This document shows, in pieces, positions 47,606 through 61,250 of a stretch of DNA of 64,000 nucleotides. The position numbers and the translations under genes are program-made. The number at the start of each line of letters is the position of its first letter. Position 1 is the first letter of the stretch. Under the pieces are notes generated by a model. That model did not search any database. It saw only the letters and a program-made list of their open reading frames with translations, and was not told where the DNA came from. Origin of the DNA: Begonia masoniana (Eukaryota > Streptophyta > Magnoliopsida > Cucurbitales > Begoniaceae); contig CM039503.1 in NCBI GenBank assembly GCA_022432975.1, forward strand, positions 50,757,259 to 50,821,258, given 5' to 3'.

Positions 47606-50600
47606 TTGGAAGCCTTGCTCAATGGGCTTGGAAGCGAGTACAACGCTTTCGTTGTCTCTATAACAAACCGGCCGAATCAACCTTCGCTGAAGGAGGTTCA
47701 CAGCTTGTTACAGAGTTTTGATTTTCGCCTGGAAAAACAAAACTCCGTTACTTCCCTCCCCTTGATGAGTCAAATAGCAGCGAACGCCGTCAACGTCCGT
47801 CCTCTTCGAACACCCTGGAGCCCTTGGCCGCCGTAGTCCCAGCCTTTCCGATTGAATGGTCCACCTATTTTTCAACAGCCTGGACCCGGGTTACCCTATC
47901 AACATTCGCCCTGGCCCAACCGATCCTTCAGAGCTCGTTGTCAAATTTGCCACAAGACTGGGCATTCTGCACAGGCCTACTACCACAGGCTGAACCCAGC
48001 CTACAGACCTCCTGCTCCAGCCCAACCTCACTCCTACCCAAACTCGTATCCATCTCCAGTAGCCCACTTAGCCCACCAACCATACCCCTTGATCCAGTCT
48101 AATATTCCCTACCCACCAGCCTATCATCCAGCAGCACACTCCCTCGGCACTTTTAAAACCCAACCTCAGGCTTTCTTCACCTCCCATTCTCCTCCCATCA
48201 GCGCTGATCATCTTCCTCATTCCAGCACCGGCCTCCTGCCCAACCTGAATACCGCCTCCTCCGCGTCGTGGCTGATGGACTCTGGTGCCACCCACCACCT
48301 CACTCCTCATGCCTCCCTGCTCCAGAACTCTCAGCCATACACAGGGTCTTCGAGTGTTGCCACTGCCAACGGTAACCTTCTTCCCATCTCTAAAATTGGC
48401 TCTGTCACTATTCCGACTATTTCTAAACCATTGCACTTACATTTTGTCTGTCATTCTCCCACTTTATCTCATAATCTCATCAGCGTTCATAAATTATGTC
48501 AAGACAACTCTGTTTATGTCGAATTTCACTGTGTTAAGGATCGCCACTCCCACCTGCCTCTGTTTTGGGGCTCACTCATTGATGGACTTTACCAGATTTA
48601 ACCTTTTTGTCCAACTAGGGCTCTACATGCTCGGTTTCCATCCTGGGGCAGCGCTCCCTCCATGTTTTGGCATTACAGACTAGGACACCCCTCGCAAAAT
48701 GTCTTGCAGCGTGTTCTTAAACTCTGTAATCTTCCTGTGTCAAAGACAAATGTATCTCCTTTTTGTGTTTCTTGTCCGATGAGCAAGACTCATCGCTTAG
48801 CCTTTTCAATTTCAAGTTCAAGTGCAAATTATCCTTTTGATATTGTACACACTGATGTTGGGGGTCCGTCTCCGGTAAATTCAATTACTGGTGTACGATA
48901 GTGGATGATTGTATTCGGTTTGCTCGATTTTTTGCCTTAAAATTAAAAAGTGATGTTCACAACATCTTTGTCCATTTTCATAAATTTGTTCTTACTCAAT
49001 TTGGAGTGAATATTAAAACTGTTCAATCTGATTAGGGTGGCGAATTTCAATTTATTTCCTCATTATTTCAATCTCTTGCCTTGTTATTTCACTCTTTCGT
49101 CCCTCAACATTTCCGGCCTTATGTCTTTGCTACAACTACTATACCAATCAATCTGTTTCCTACTTCTGTTCTGCAAAATAGATCTCCATTTGAATACCTC
49201 TTCCAATCCACTCCAGATTATTTTTCACTCTATGTCTTTGGCTGTCTGTGTTTTCCCTTACTTCGACCGTTCAACAAACATAAGTTACAGCCTCGCTCCC
49301 TTCATTGTGTCTTTCTAGGTCTCCGCCCCCATCATAAAGGCTATTTGTGTCTCGACCCTCACTCTAAAAAAATCTATATCTCTCGACATGTCACGTTTGT
49401 AGAATCCAGCTTCCATTTTTCTTCTTTTCCCAAATCTCACTCATCTTCACCCACATTCTCTCTATCCATTCCTTGTCTATCTCCTCCGTCCTTTTCTGCA
49501 TCTCCATCAGGGCCACCTTTCTTACCCAATTCCACACCTATCCCACCACCCACAATCATTCACCACCTCACCTTCTCATCCTCATTATCATCCACCTCCA
49601 CATCACCATCCTCCCCACCTACCTCTCAAAACCAATTACCCATCATTGCTTCTAGCCAAATTCCTATAAATACTCACCCTATGAGGACCCGCGCCAAAGA
49701 TGACATTTTCTGAGCCAAGGCCTTTTCTGTTGACATCTCAATTAAGCCCAAAACCTTTAACCAGGACTTTAAACACCCTCAGTGGTTGGCTGCTATGCAG
49801 GAAGAACTATCGGCACTCCATCACATGCATACTTGGACTCTAGTTCCACTTCCTCCAGGAGCAAAGACTATCAGTTGCAAATGGGTGTTCAAGACTAAAC
49901 TTAACTCCGATGGTACAATCAGCAGGTATAAGATTCGTATTGTGGAAAAAGGGTATGATCAGACAGAAGAGATTGACTATGACGAGACCTTTAGTCCGGT
50001 TGTCAAACCCACCTCCGTTCGAACCACATTATCTTTAGCAATCTCTTATGGCTGGAATATCAGACAGTTGGACATAAGCAACGCCTTCTTACATGGTGAC
50101 TTGTCTAAGACGGTATTTATGCAGCAGCCTCCAGGGTTTATCAACCCATCTCATCCATCGGTTGTATGTCTTCTGCATAAAGCCCTATATGGCCTTAAGC
50201 AGTCTCCCTGTGCCTGGTATACCAAGCTATATAATGCTCTTATACATTGAGGTTTCATTGCATCCAAATCTGACTCTTCTCTATTTGTTTGTCGAATGCG
50301 CTCCTTTGTTATGATTATGCTCGTTTATGTTGATGATATTATCCTGACAAGCAACTATGAAGCTCACATGGAGAAACTGGTCATTTACCTGCACTCACAA
50401 TTTAAAGTTCGAGATCTTGGCCCACTATCTTTTTTTGGGGGGATTTCAGTTACTCGAACTCCTGCAGGTATAAGTTTCTTACAATCCAAGTACATATTAG
50501 ACATACTTCATAGGGCGAATATGGCAACTTGTAAACCAGTTCCTACTTCGATGGTGGCCGGCCCAGTCTTATCCTAAAATTCTAGTGCTCCTGTGTCTGA

Positions 50601-51269
50601 TGGTTATCTGCATCGCAGTATTGTTAGTGGTTTACAATACTGTTGTCTGACTTGATCGGATATTGCCTTTGCGGTCAACAAAGTGTCTCAATTTATGCAT
50701 GCCCCTTCTGATATTCACTAGCACGCCGTCGAGCGAATTCTGCGATACCTCAAAGGCATTCTGTCTCTAGGTATTTCTTTTTCGCCTTCAAAGAGTTGTA
50801 ACTTGACTTGCTACACAGATGCAGATTGGGCTTCGTGTCCAAATGATCGAAAAAGTACGGGAGGATTTTGCATTTTTATGGGCGCTAATCTAATTTCATG
50901 GTCTTCAGCCAAATAGAAAGGAGTCTCTCGTTCAAGCACTGAATCAGAATACTAGCGTAGCAAATGGTGCTGTCGAATTACTATGGTTACAATCTTTACT
51001 ATGTGAACTGAGTGTTCAGTCCAAAGTGGTATTTCTTATTCTTTGTGATAATTTAAGTGCAACATATTTGACATCTAATCCAGTCCTACACTCGAAGTCT
51101 AAACATGTAGAGATCGATTACCCTTTTGTTCGAGAGAAAGTGCTAAAGCAACTACTCCAAGTAAAATTCACACCATCCGACAATTAGATAGCCGATGCCT
51201 TAACAAAACCTCTTCCTCCTACAAAGTTTCATCAGTTTGTGTCCAAGATCTTCGATCTCGGACCTTGAT
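47606..51269 (+). pseudogene. Copia gag-pol, interrupted
   Basis: Gag UBN2 end (47606-47760), degenerate knuckle CQICHKTGHSAQAYYH (last Cys lost), protease WLMDSGATHHLTP (about 48270), GAG-pre-integrase WHYRLGHPS (48665) with CVSCPMSKTHR, integrase start HTDVGGPSP, reverse transcriptase (WVFKTKLNSDG, LDISNAFLHGDL, YVDDIILTSN), RNase H region ADWASCPNDRKSTGG (about 50825), and the terminal ADALTKPLPP (about 51195). The frame is broken by many stops, including 48601, 48900, 49711, 50248 and several in RNase H. Confidence 0.85.
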
Positions 51270-51281
51270 CTTGAGGGGGGA

Positions 51282-51533
51282 TGTTAAAGCATCTACGGTT
51301 ATAGTTTAGTTAGCCTAGTTGTGGTTATACTTTGGTTTGTACTGTTAGTTACTTTCTCCATCATTATGCCTTATAGACAATATATAAAAACATCAGTAGA
51401 GCTGAATATACAGATAGGAATCATTGTACTTCTCTTTCTTTCCTCACCGCCATTCTCTTCTTCTTCTTCCTTTCTCCGATCACCGGCCTTCTCAAACTTT
51501 CTGCCTTGGTTAATCTTAACGATCGGGTCGTCA
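51282..51533 (+). repeat. 3' LTR of copia element
   Basis: Starts TGTTAAAG right after the purine tract. It has a TATATAAAA near 51381 and a pyrimidine-rich 3' part. The end at CA (51533) is a guess, because no partner LTR exists in the window. Confidence 0.55.
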
Positions 51534-51810
51534 TCCTATGTATGAGTAACTCTATATACTATACATGTACATGCATTTTCATGCAATGCATAAAATGTGA
51601 AATGAGTTTTTTTAAAAGTAATCCCGTGAAAATATTGAGAATAAATATTAAAATTCATAACCTTTCATCAATGAGTGTGAGAAAACCTGTAATAAAGTGT
51701 CATAATCAATCTAGAATAGAAATCTACTTCCAGAAATTTATGTTCACTAAAAATAACAACTAACAATCTTAAAATAGAAGAGAAAGAGACTTTATAATTA
51801 ACAGTTTTAC
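51534..51810. other. AT-rich spacer
   Basis: No gene seen. It may be intron sequence belonging to the PDS fragment next to it. Confidence 0.4.
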
Positions 51811-52060
<250 letters not shown>

Positions 52061-52073
52061 GTTTGAATTACTA

Positions 52074-52187
<114 letters not shown>

Positions 52188-52979
52188 CTATAGATTTTAA
52201 GACATATATTGATGTTTCATAATCAATGTGATGCAAGCTTTACAAAGTATAAAACGTAAAGAACACACCTAGCATGAACACAAGAATAAACAACTAAATT
52301 AATTAATCAAACAGTCGTTGAAATGAATTATTTTCGATTGAAGCACATCATTGTTTGCAACTATACTTGTTTCTAGGTACATTTGATCATTAAAAAGTTT
52401 TCGAGGGTATTGGTTGTTGCGAAAAAAAAAAAGCCCTTAAAAAGCTAGTAATCGTTCCATTGTTGTTATGCAAATCTCACCATTCAATTACATCCTTCTT
52501 TAACCAAGCAAATATCGAAAGAGCAATCCATTTGCAGATGGAATTGGATTATAACATGAAAATTTAAAGCACCGACCTCATATTCTGTAACAGTTTAGGG
52601 TTCAATTCAAAGTTTAATTTCAAAATTCAAAATTTTACCAAATTAACAAAGTCATTAACTTAATCTCGAATTTCTTATCTGAAAAATCAAATAAAAATCA
52701 AGAAAAATTCGAATGAACCTAGCCTGAAAACCGTTCAAGAACAGAAGAAGTTCGGATTTGTAGCTCAGCAAATTCGAGTTGAACTCGGATTTTCAGAAAA
52801 ATAGTAGGATTTCTCCTCTGAAAATCCAACGCTGAACAGATGAATTTAGTCTGGAAATTGTCCAGAAACAGATGAAGATCAGATTCATCAACTCAAAAAA
52901 TCCGAGCTGATAAATTCACAGCTCAATAAATCTGAGTTAAACTCGGATTTCTCGAAGGTGCGGGGTTACGAGCCTCTCC

Positions 52980-52987
52980 TATAAATA
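52980..52987 (+). promoter_or_regulatory. TATA box of a possible core promoter (copy B)
   Basis: TATAAATA, same context as copy A, about 60 bp from the retrotransposon. Confidence 0.45.
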
Positions 52988-53040
52988 GAGAGTCTCGGTG
53001 ATGGAGGAAACCACACCAGCTCTCTCTCTCTCTCCCTTCA

Positions 53041-55578
53041 TGTAACGACCAAAAACCCAAAACCCCTTTCCGGGTCGTCACAAAACTTTACTTGACGTCG
53101 ACTTTGACTTAGACATTTTTGGGCGTAAAATTTTTCGGCTTATAAAAACATTTAAACGAGGCTAAAACCATTTTTCGATAAAACGTCGACTCGGTTTTTG
53201 AGCCTTTAAAATCCTTTAAAATATGTGGGGTACGCTCGTAAAATACGTTTAAAAAGTATCGTAGAAGGTTGGGTCGAAACGTGTTTTGAAAAGTCAAAAT
53301 TTAAACAAAATCTTTTTTTTTTTCGGATGAACAGTACTGCTACAGTACTTTACCGATCGATCGGCGACAGCAGCCGATCGATCGGCTGCTCCTCTTCTTT
53401 TTCTTCCTGAATGAACAGTATGAACAGTACTGCTACAGTACTGTTCACAAAACTTCTCCCTTTATTTCCCCTTTTTTTTCACTCTTCTCCATTTCTTCCA
53501 CCCACATTTCACCCATAAACCTACTTCAACATATTCCCCAACAACTCCAACCCCTCAAACACATTAAACCTCAAAACCCGACTTAAAAACGTACTGAAAA
53601 TTCATGAAAACCAATTGCATGGGTCGCTCTAAAAACCGAGCGTATCCCTATGAGTTTAAAATACTCAAAACAATTCCAAGCAGTTCTAGTATATTTCTGA
53701 ATTAAAAACTTCATTTCCTATACATTCTAATACCCTAACATTAACATCAAACAACTTATAATTGTATACATTTTTACATAAAACTATCTAGAAAACGTCA
53801 TCAACACAATTTCATCAAACTAATTTTTCTAATCAACCTAAAATGACCATTCTGTGCAATTTTTATATCATTTCCATTCAACCTACCCAAAATACCTATA
53901 CTCGGATTCCCATGGGTCAAAATCGCGTCGACTGTTCAGCGCACTCCCACGGGCACCCTTCTTCAACCTGTGTGTTCATCAAGCAGAAGAACGCCTTCCT
54001 CACCTATTTCTAGTTCACTTACACCATAAAGACGCCTATGAGATAAATCTCAGTAAATTCTACGTAAATGGCAGTGCATGAACATGTATATGCAATTTTC
54101 ATTAATTACGTCCATTCATTTTATTTATCATTCCATATCAGTCGTCTTAGTCGTCTCATTTCAGTCGTCTTAGTCATCTCATTTCAGTCGTCTATTTAAG
54201 TCGACTCATTTTATTTTCTTTCATGAACTTCATGCATAAATCCATTTTTCATGACATTTGTAAAACGATGATGCATGGTAATTTAATACGTAACATAAAC
54301 ACAAAGCACGTGTATACCATCAAAACAACACAAAAACATAACCTATAAAACAACTACCCCTAAACGACCCATCCAAAGCGTAAAAACATACATTGCACCA
54401 AATATCCTCGAAAACGAAACACGACATCTGGTGTAGACCTATCGGCCACAGTAAGTCACGAGAACTTACCTGTCATCCTTAGCGCACCGAGCTCCGTCTG
54501 CGGGCTTTGTTCACCTAGAATATTTCACAACGTCCTTTGTTAAAATTGAGCCTAAACCATGAAATTTCGTAAACTAACAGAGCTCCTAACTAAAGGAAAT
54601 TTTCTAAAATTCTAATTAACTTCACTCGGGCATTTCATCGAGCAATTCGAGCTCGACATTCATAAACCTCCATTAATGGAGTTCTCCAAAGCTTCAAATA
54701 CCCTATTTTTAACCAAAATGCTAAATACATCCATTATTTCGCCCAACAACGCTCAATAATCATAAATAGGGCGATACCTAACTGTTTCTAACATAACTCG
54801 GCTAATTTGACGAAAACCTAACGAAACCCTAACCGTTTAACGACCTAGAAATCTAGAGCTAATGCCGGAAAACTATAGAATCGTATCTAGGATGTTGTTT
54901 GGAGAAGTAAACGTGAAGAAGATTGATCGATTGGAGGAGAAATCGGTGAAGAACTGTGGAGGATTCGTCGCCTGGAGAAGAGAAGTCGCCAGAGAGAGAG
55001 GAGAGAAAAATGTTAAGTGTGGGAGAGAAGAGGGCTTTGCAATTTTAATGAATTTGATTAGCTAAATTACCATATTACCCCTTCTCATGATTTTTCATTT
55101 ATCCCATTATTCGACTATCGATTCGATTTCTCTAAATTTTTTTATTTCACCAATAATTCCAACTTATTACTAGGGCTTTAATAAAACCTTCCGTTCGTAA
55201 AACGAACTTAATTTACTATTTTTACGAATTAGAACGCTATAAGGTTAAAAATGGAAACCCGAGCGTCACACTATCGATTTGAATTTCAGAAATTCTCATA
55301 CTTCTCCAAAAATCCATATAAATTACTAGGGTTCTAATAAAACTTTCCGTTTACAAAACGGACATAGTTTACTAAAATACCCTTTATATTACGAGAAATA
55401 TCAAAACCCGTAAAACCGTCGTCACATTTCCAAAAATTCCCTTATTCCTCCAGAGACTCCAATTCATTCATAGAGTTCCAATAGAACTTCTCGTTCGCAA
55501 AACGGGATAAATTCGACATATTTACAAAAATGCCATTACATTTCAAAATCCCGTAAACCCGAAGGACCGGGTGTTACA
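53041..55578 (-). repeat. 3' LTR of gag-only element, copy B
   Basis: 2538 bp, with both CCGATCGATCGG palindromes kept at 53353-53364 and 53374-53385. Confidence 0.88.
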
Positions 55579-57305
55579 TTTCATCTACCTTAATTAAAAT
55601 TTTGTCCTCAAAAGTTGACTTAGCTTATAGTCCTTGACATTATCGTCTCATGTCGTGCAGCCTTATACTTCAATTTATAATTGCTCTGTTCTTTTCGAGT
55701 GCCTTTTCTCCATCTCTAAAACTAATTAAAATCTCCGTTGGAAACTTTGGTTCTATCTTATACTCAGGGTTAATCTCTATAGTTTTAAACCAAACACCTA
55801 ACCCATACTCTTCAACATTAATCTCAAAATCGCATTCCCTACTCTCAATTGGATTGAACACATCCTTACTCAAGTATTGAGCGCTATCAATTTCTAAATC
55901 TCCAATTAGATAGCCCAACGGCATATTCGGTGACCTTAAAACTTGCGCATGCATCGACCTTCGCTAAATCACTCACAGATTAAATCTCCTAATAATGCTA
56001 ACTTCAAAGTTTTCTTTCAACAACATCTTCCTCAGCTGTTCATTTAGATCATAGCTATACCTAAGCTTCCCAATGTCAGCTAGACCGAATATCGTCTAAA
56101 TATTTCTTTCAACTCATGGGCTGTAACCTAAACTTTTGCATAATTTCATCGACTCTGTCCGTAGTCGGAATGCAGGCCAACTCAATTTTCTACATTTTTC
56201 TCTAGTAATAATCTCTCATAATCTATTTTATCAATAGTATCTCTTAGTCACATACTTTCTTGGGCAACTCATCGATTGTTGGTGACTATTTCGGTGTAGG
56301 CTTCTCAACTAAGTTCCCATTGCTATACCTTGCAAACTAAATCATCAAAATATCTCAAGGTCTCGATGAATTCAACTGGGAGCTAAAGTCGCTACTCTTT
56401 TAAGATCCTGGTTCCTTTGTAATTAAAATCCTATAAACATCACGTTTCCTTCTAAGCTACATTAACGAGCTCTCTCGTTATGTCCTTAACTGAAATTCTC
56501 ATATTATCTACATTACGCTTCATTTGTCTTACTCAAGTCTTTATAAACTCCGAATACAATCAAGTCTCTAAATTTCACCATTGATTTGATCTAAACCATT
56601 CACTCTAACCTTAAATCGTTCATGTACTCATTGACCTCGACTTTGTTAGATATCATACGAACCTTTGAAATTTTTTAACATGGCTTCACTTCTAAGTTTA
56701 CTTGAATGATTTCTGTGCAAATCCTTATTCTCCTTATTTTCCCCATCGATATTGGTCGATACTTACACTCCTTTGCAAAAGAAATCGACACTTTGCATAC
56801 CTCTTCAACAATCTACTTAAACTAAACTTTTGAATGCTACCTTTGTCCCGATACTCCAAACTTCTCATAGATCTAGGTTATTCAAATCTCTGCTATATTA
56901 TCCTATTTGCTTAAACACACTAATTATACCTTAATGATCTAGAGCATCCCTTGATACGTTTAACATCTAAGCTTCAAACTTCTCTTTGATTCATCATATT
57001 CTAAAACACCAAAGGTTTGTCAACTAGGGTCTAGTTTCTATCCATTTAAATCTTATATCTCATAAGTTGTATCCCTCTAATGGTAACTAAATTCTAAGTG
57101 CACAACTTCTTGTGGTTAAGTCAGGCTAATCTCATTAATGCATAACTCTCTTTCTATAAGGTCTATATCGTCCTGTATTTAACCTACTATCTTCTCATCG
57201 ATGTTCCTACTATTCTCTTACCTCTTTATTTTGAAGCCTACTTTTATCTATCGCACAATTATTACCTTCAAATCTTCACTCTATACTACATTTCTATTCT
57301 TATGT
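55579..57305 (-). other. Non-coding 3' internal region, copy B
   Basis: Counterpart of 6553-8277. The minus frame 55670-55954 (94 residues) is longer than in copy A but still has no recognisable domain and is likely accidental. Confidence 0.6.
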
Positions 57306-58397
57306 CCTTCATTTCATTAACAGTTGAGATAAAACTATACCTGGAATAACTGAAGGTCTGGCCTCATCATCAACGTCACCAAGCTCAATGAAGGCAAATA
57401 CCCTCGGGGCAACCCTCTTTTGATCGGTAACCATTCTTGGAAAATTATGGGCGTAGTGTCCCACCCCGCCACATCTAAAACATCAGTCCGTCCCCAATCT
57501 ACAAGCACCAAAATGGGCATTCTGGCACTTCGGGCATACGGGCCTCTCAGTAAACTCCTAGATTTGCTTTCCTTTTCTCTGGTCGCCCTTTTCGTCATAA
57601 GGCCTCTTAACGCCTCTTTGTTGTTGTTGTTGCACTCTTGGCTGCCAGCCCTCGTTCTGAAGTAGAGGCTGAATTTCTTGAGAGAACCCCCTAGCAAGCT
57701 CCCTCGGTTTGACACATGTTTGCTCTGTGGCTTCGAACTCCAAAGTCTTAGCCACAATCTCTACATAGGGCACATTCCACACCCCTGATATGATGACGCT
57801 TTTCTGGATCTCCGGATTTAGTCATTGTATAAATCGACGCACCTTGTCCTCGTTATCATTCACCATGCGTGGTGCAAACCGAGATAGGGCCTCAAACCTC
57901 CTAACATATTCGGCAACTGAACCAGTCTGCCATGACTGCGTGAACTCCATCATCTTAGCCTCCCGTACTGTACGGCTGAAGTACTTGTTGTAAAACACGA
58001 TTTTAAAGGTGGTTGCCTTGATAGAATCCCACCAAAACCGAGCATCGAAGGCTAAGTGAAAAGTGGCGCATATAACTTTCTCTCCGTCCTCAATTTTAGC
58101 ATACCCAAGCATATCTTCCATGGTTCGAACCCACTCCTCAGCAATAGAGGGGTTCGAAGAGTGTCCATTGAAAATTGGAGGCCGTAGCCTCTGAAACCTC
58201 TCCATTCCATGGTTACTAGGAGCCACCGCCTCATGAGTTCTAAGGCTTTCACGATTTATAAGTGTATCGAGCTGTTGTGATTGTCTATCTATATGTTGCG
58301 CTTGTCGGTCGAGGTGTTGGGATTGTTAGGCAATGAACTCTCTAAGTCGATCTATGGTGTCGTCTCTTTCATCTCTATCATTCCCTCTACGCACCAT
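57306..58397 (-). pseudogene. gag of gag-only element, copy B
   Basis: Same domains as copy A. The capsid part is open from 58226 to 57822 ([19 protein letters not shown]), where copy A has a stop, but a TGA in RRFIQ*LNPEIQ near 57822 is private to this copy. The zinc knuckle region lies near 57460. The stop near 58325 is shared by both copies, so gag was already damaged or used a different start before the duplication. Confidence 0.75.
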
Positions 58398-58542
58398 TTT
58401 GTAAACCTATAAAAGTTAAAGACAGCAATTCTAAGAAATCAAAACAAAGAAACCTTAAAAACATACTTACAGTTGAAGAAGTATGTCTGTGTAGTGGCTT
58501 ACGCAGTCGAGCAGTCTACAGAACCGATTTTAAAACCCGGGA

Positions 58543-58554
58543 GCTCTGATACCA
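58543..58554 (-). other. Primer-binding site of gag-only element, copy B
   Basis: Minus strand reads TGGTATCAGAGC, five bases from the LTR. Confidence 0.8.
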
Positions 58555-58559
58555 ACTAT

Positions 58560-61106
58560 TGTAACGACCCAAAACCTGAAACCCCTTTCCGGGTCGTCAC
58601 AAAACTTTACTTGACGTTGGCTTTGACTTGGACATTTTTTGGCGTAAAATTTTTCAGCTTATAAAAACATTTAAACGAGGCTAAAACCATTTTTCGATAA
58701 AAAGTCGACTCGGTTTTTGAGCCTTTAAAATATGTGGGGTACGCTTGTAAAATACGTTTAAAAAGTATCGTGAAAGGTCGGGTCGAAACGTGTTTTGAAA
58801 AGTCAAAATTTAAACAAAATCTTTTTTTTTTTCGAATGAACAGTACTGCTACAGTATTGCTACAGTACTTTGCCGATCGAACGGCGACAGCAGCCGATCG
58901 ATTGGCTGCTCCTCTTGTTTTTCTTCCCGAATGAACAGTATGAACAGTACTGCTACAGTACTGTTCACAAAACTTCTCCCTTTATTTCCCTTTTTTTTTT
59001 CACTCTTCTACATTTCTTCCACCCACATTTCACCCATAAACCTACTTCAATATATTCCCCAACATCTCCAATCCCTCAAACACATTAAACCTCAAAACCC
59101 GACTTAAAAACGTATCTGAAAACGTAGTGAAAATTCATGAAAACCAACTGCATGGGTCGCTCTAAAAATCGAGCGTATCCCTATAAGTTTAAAATACTCA
59201 AAACAATTCCAAGCAGTTCCAGTATATTTCTGAATTAAAAACTTCACTTCCTATACATTCTAATACCCTAACATTAACATCAAACAACTTATCATTGTAT
59301 ACATTTTTCCATAAAACTATCTAGAAAACGTCATCAACACAATTTAATCAAACTAGTTTTTCTAATCAACCTAAAATGACCATTCTGTGCAATTTTCATA
59401 TCATTTCCATTCAACCTACCCAAAATACCTATACTCGGATTCCCACGGGTCAAAATCGCGTCGACTGTTCAGCGCACTCCCACGGGCACCCTTCTTCAAC
59501 CTGCGTGTTCATCAAGCAGAGGAACGCCTTCCTCACCTGTTTCTAGTTCACTTACACCATAAAGACGCCTATGAGATAAATCTCAGTAAATTCTACGTAA
59601 ATGATAGTACATGAACATGTATATGCAATTTTCATTAATTCCATCCATTCATTTTATTTATCATTCTGTATCAGTCGTCTTAGTCATCTCAGTCGTCTCA
59701 GTCATCTCATTTCAGTCGTCTATTTAAGTCATCTCATTTCATTTTCTTTCATGAACTTCATGCATAAATCCATTTTTCATGACATTTGTAAAACGATGAT
59801 GCATGGAAATTTAATACGTAACATAAACACAAAGCACGTGTATACCATCAAAACAACACAAAAGCATAACCTATAAAACAACTAAACCTAAACTACCCAT
59901 CCAAAGCGTAAAAACATACATTGCACCAAATATCCTTAAAAAAGAAACACGACATATGGTGTAGGCCTATTGGCCACAGTAAGTCACGAGCATTTACATG
60001 TCATTCTTAGCGCACCGAGCTCCGTCTGTGGGCTTTGTTTACCTAGAACATTTCACAACGTCCTTTGTTAAAATCAAGTCTAAACCATGAAATTTCGTAA
60101 ACTAACAGAGCTCCTAACTAAAGGAAATTTTCTAAAATTCTAATTAACTTCACTCGGGCATTTCGTCGAGCAATTCGTGCTCGACATTCATAAACCTCCA
60201 TTAATGGAGTTCTCCAAAGCTTCAAATACCCTATTTTTAACCAAAACGCCAAATACATCCATTATTTCGCCCAACAACGCTCAATAATCATAAATAGGGC
60301 GATACCTAACTGTTTCTAACATAACCCGGCTAATTTGACGAAAACCTAACGAAACCCTAACCATTTAACGACCTAGAAATTGAGAACTAACACCGAAAAA
60401 CTATAGAATCGTACCTAGGACGTTGTTTGGAGAAGGAAACGTGAAGGAGATTGATCGATTGGAGGAGAAATCGGTGAAGAACCGTGGAGGATTCGTCGCC
60501 TGGAGAAGAGAAGTTGCCAGAGAGAGAGGAGAGAAAAACGTTAAGTGTGGGAGAGAAAAGGGCTTTGCAATTTTAATGAATTTGATTAGCTAAATTACCA
60601 TATTGCCCCTTCTTATGATTTTTCATTTATCCCGTTATTCGACTATCGATTCAGTTTCTCTAAATTTTCTTATTTCACCAATAATTCCAACTTATTACTA
60701 GGGCTCTAATAAAACCTTCCGTTCGTAAAATGGACTTAATTTATTATTTTTACGAATTAGAACACCATAAGGTTAAAAACGGAAACCCGAGCGTCACACT
60801 ATTGATTTGAATTTCAGAAATTCCCATATTTCTCTAAAAATCCATATAAATTATTAGGGTTCTAATAAAACTTTCCGTTTACAAAATAGACCTAGTTTAC
60901 TAAAATACCCTTTATATTACGAGAAATATCAAAACCCGTAAAACTGTCGTCACATCTCCAAAAATTCTCTTATTCCTCCAGAGACTCCAATTCATTCATA
61001 GAGCTCCAATAGAACTTCTCATTCACAAAACGAGATAAATTCGACATATTTATAAAAATGCTATTATATTCCAAAATCCCGTAAACCCGAAGGACCGGGT
61101 GTTACA
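58560..61106 (-). repeat. 5' LTR of gag-only element, copy B
   Basis: 2547 bp. It is closer to 9532-12093 than to its own partner at 53041, as expected if both LTRs were inherited together in the segmental duplication. Confidence 0.85.
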
Positions 61107-61250
61107 CTTCAAGTACTTCAAACATAGAAGATTAATCACATCAGTCTCCGACGTAGCGAGCCTCTACGATGCGATGAAATCCCTCTCAATCGAGCTTCAC
61201 TTTGCGACAACGAGAAACTTTTTCAGATCAAGCGAACTCCCATTAGCGGC

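Larger units (their letters stand above)
47597..51533 (+). mobile_element. 5'-truncated Ty1/copia retrotransposon
   Basis: Begins abruptly inside gag (EALLNGLGSEYNAFV) fused to a gypsy LTR, with no 5' LTR or primer-binding site. It continues through protease, integrase, reverse transcriptase and RNase H to a purine tract TTGAGGGGGGA and a 3' LTR at 51282. The missing 5' end points to deletion or unequal recombination. Confidence 0.85.
53041..61106 (-). mobile_element. Gag-only LTR retrotransposon (TR-GAG/LARD-like), copy B
   Basis: LTRs 53041-55578 and 58560-61106, internal 2981 bp. Perfect target duplication CTTCA at 53036-53040 and 61107-61111. The primer-binding site is intact. Same internal organisation as copy A: gag remnant plus about 1.7 kb of non-coding sequence. 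Confidence 0.88.
53001..61250 (+). pseudogene. Unknown gene, first exon split by a retrotransposon (copy B)
   Basis: ATG at 53001 opens METTPAL-like coding (MEETTPALSLSPF) up to the insertion at 53041. After removing the element and one TSD, the frame continues without a break from 61112 to 61250, where GTAAGA is a good donor. That makes a roughly 60-residue first exon containing HRRLITSVSDVASLYDAMKS. In-frame continuity across an exact target duplication supports coding sequence at the site before insertion. Without splicing, a TAA follows at once. Protein family not recognised. Confidence 0.45.

Noticed and set aside
49037..49713. Ser/Pro-rich frames as separate proteins
   Set aside because: They are the integrase C-terminal and linker part of the copia polyprotein in a shifted frame.
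55670..55954. 94-residue minus-strand frame, also seen in copy A
   Set aside because: Its conservation is explained by the recent segmental duplication; there is no recognisable domain and copy A is truncated.
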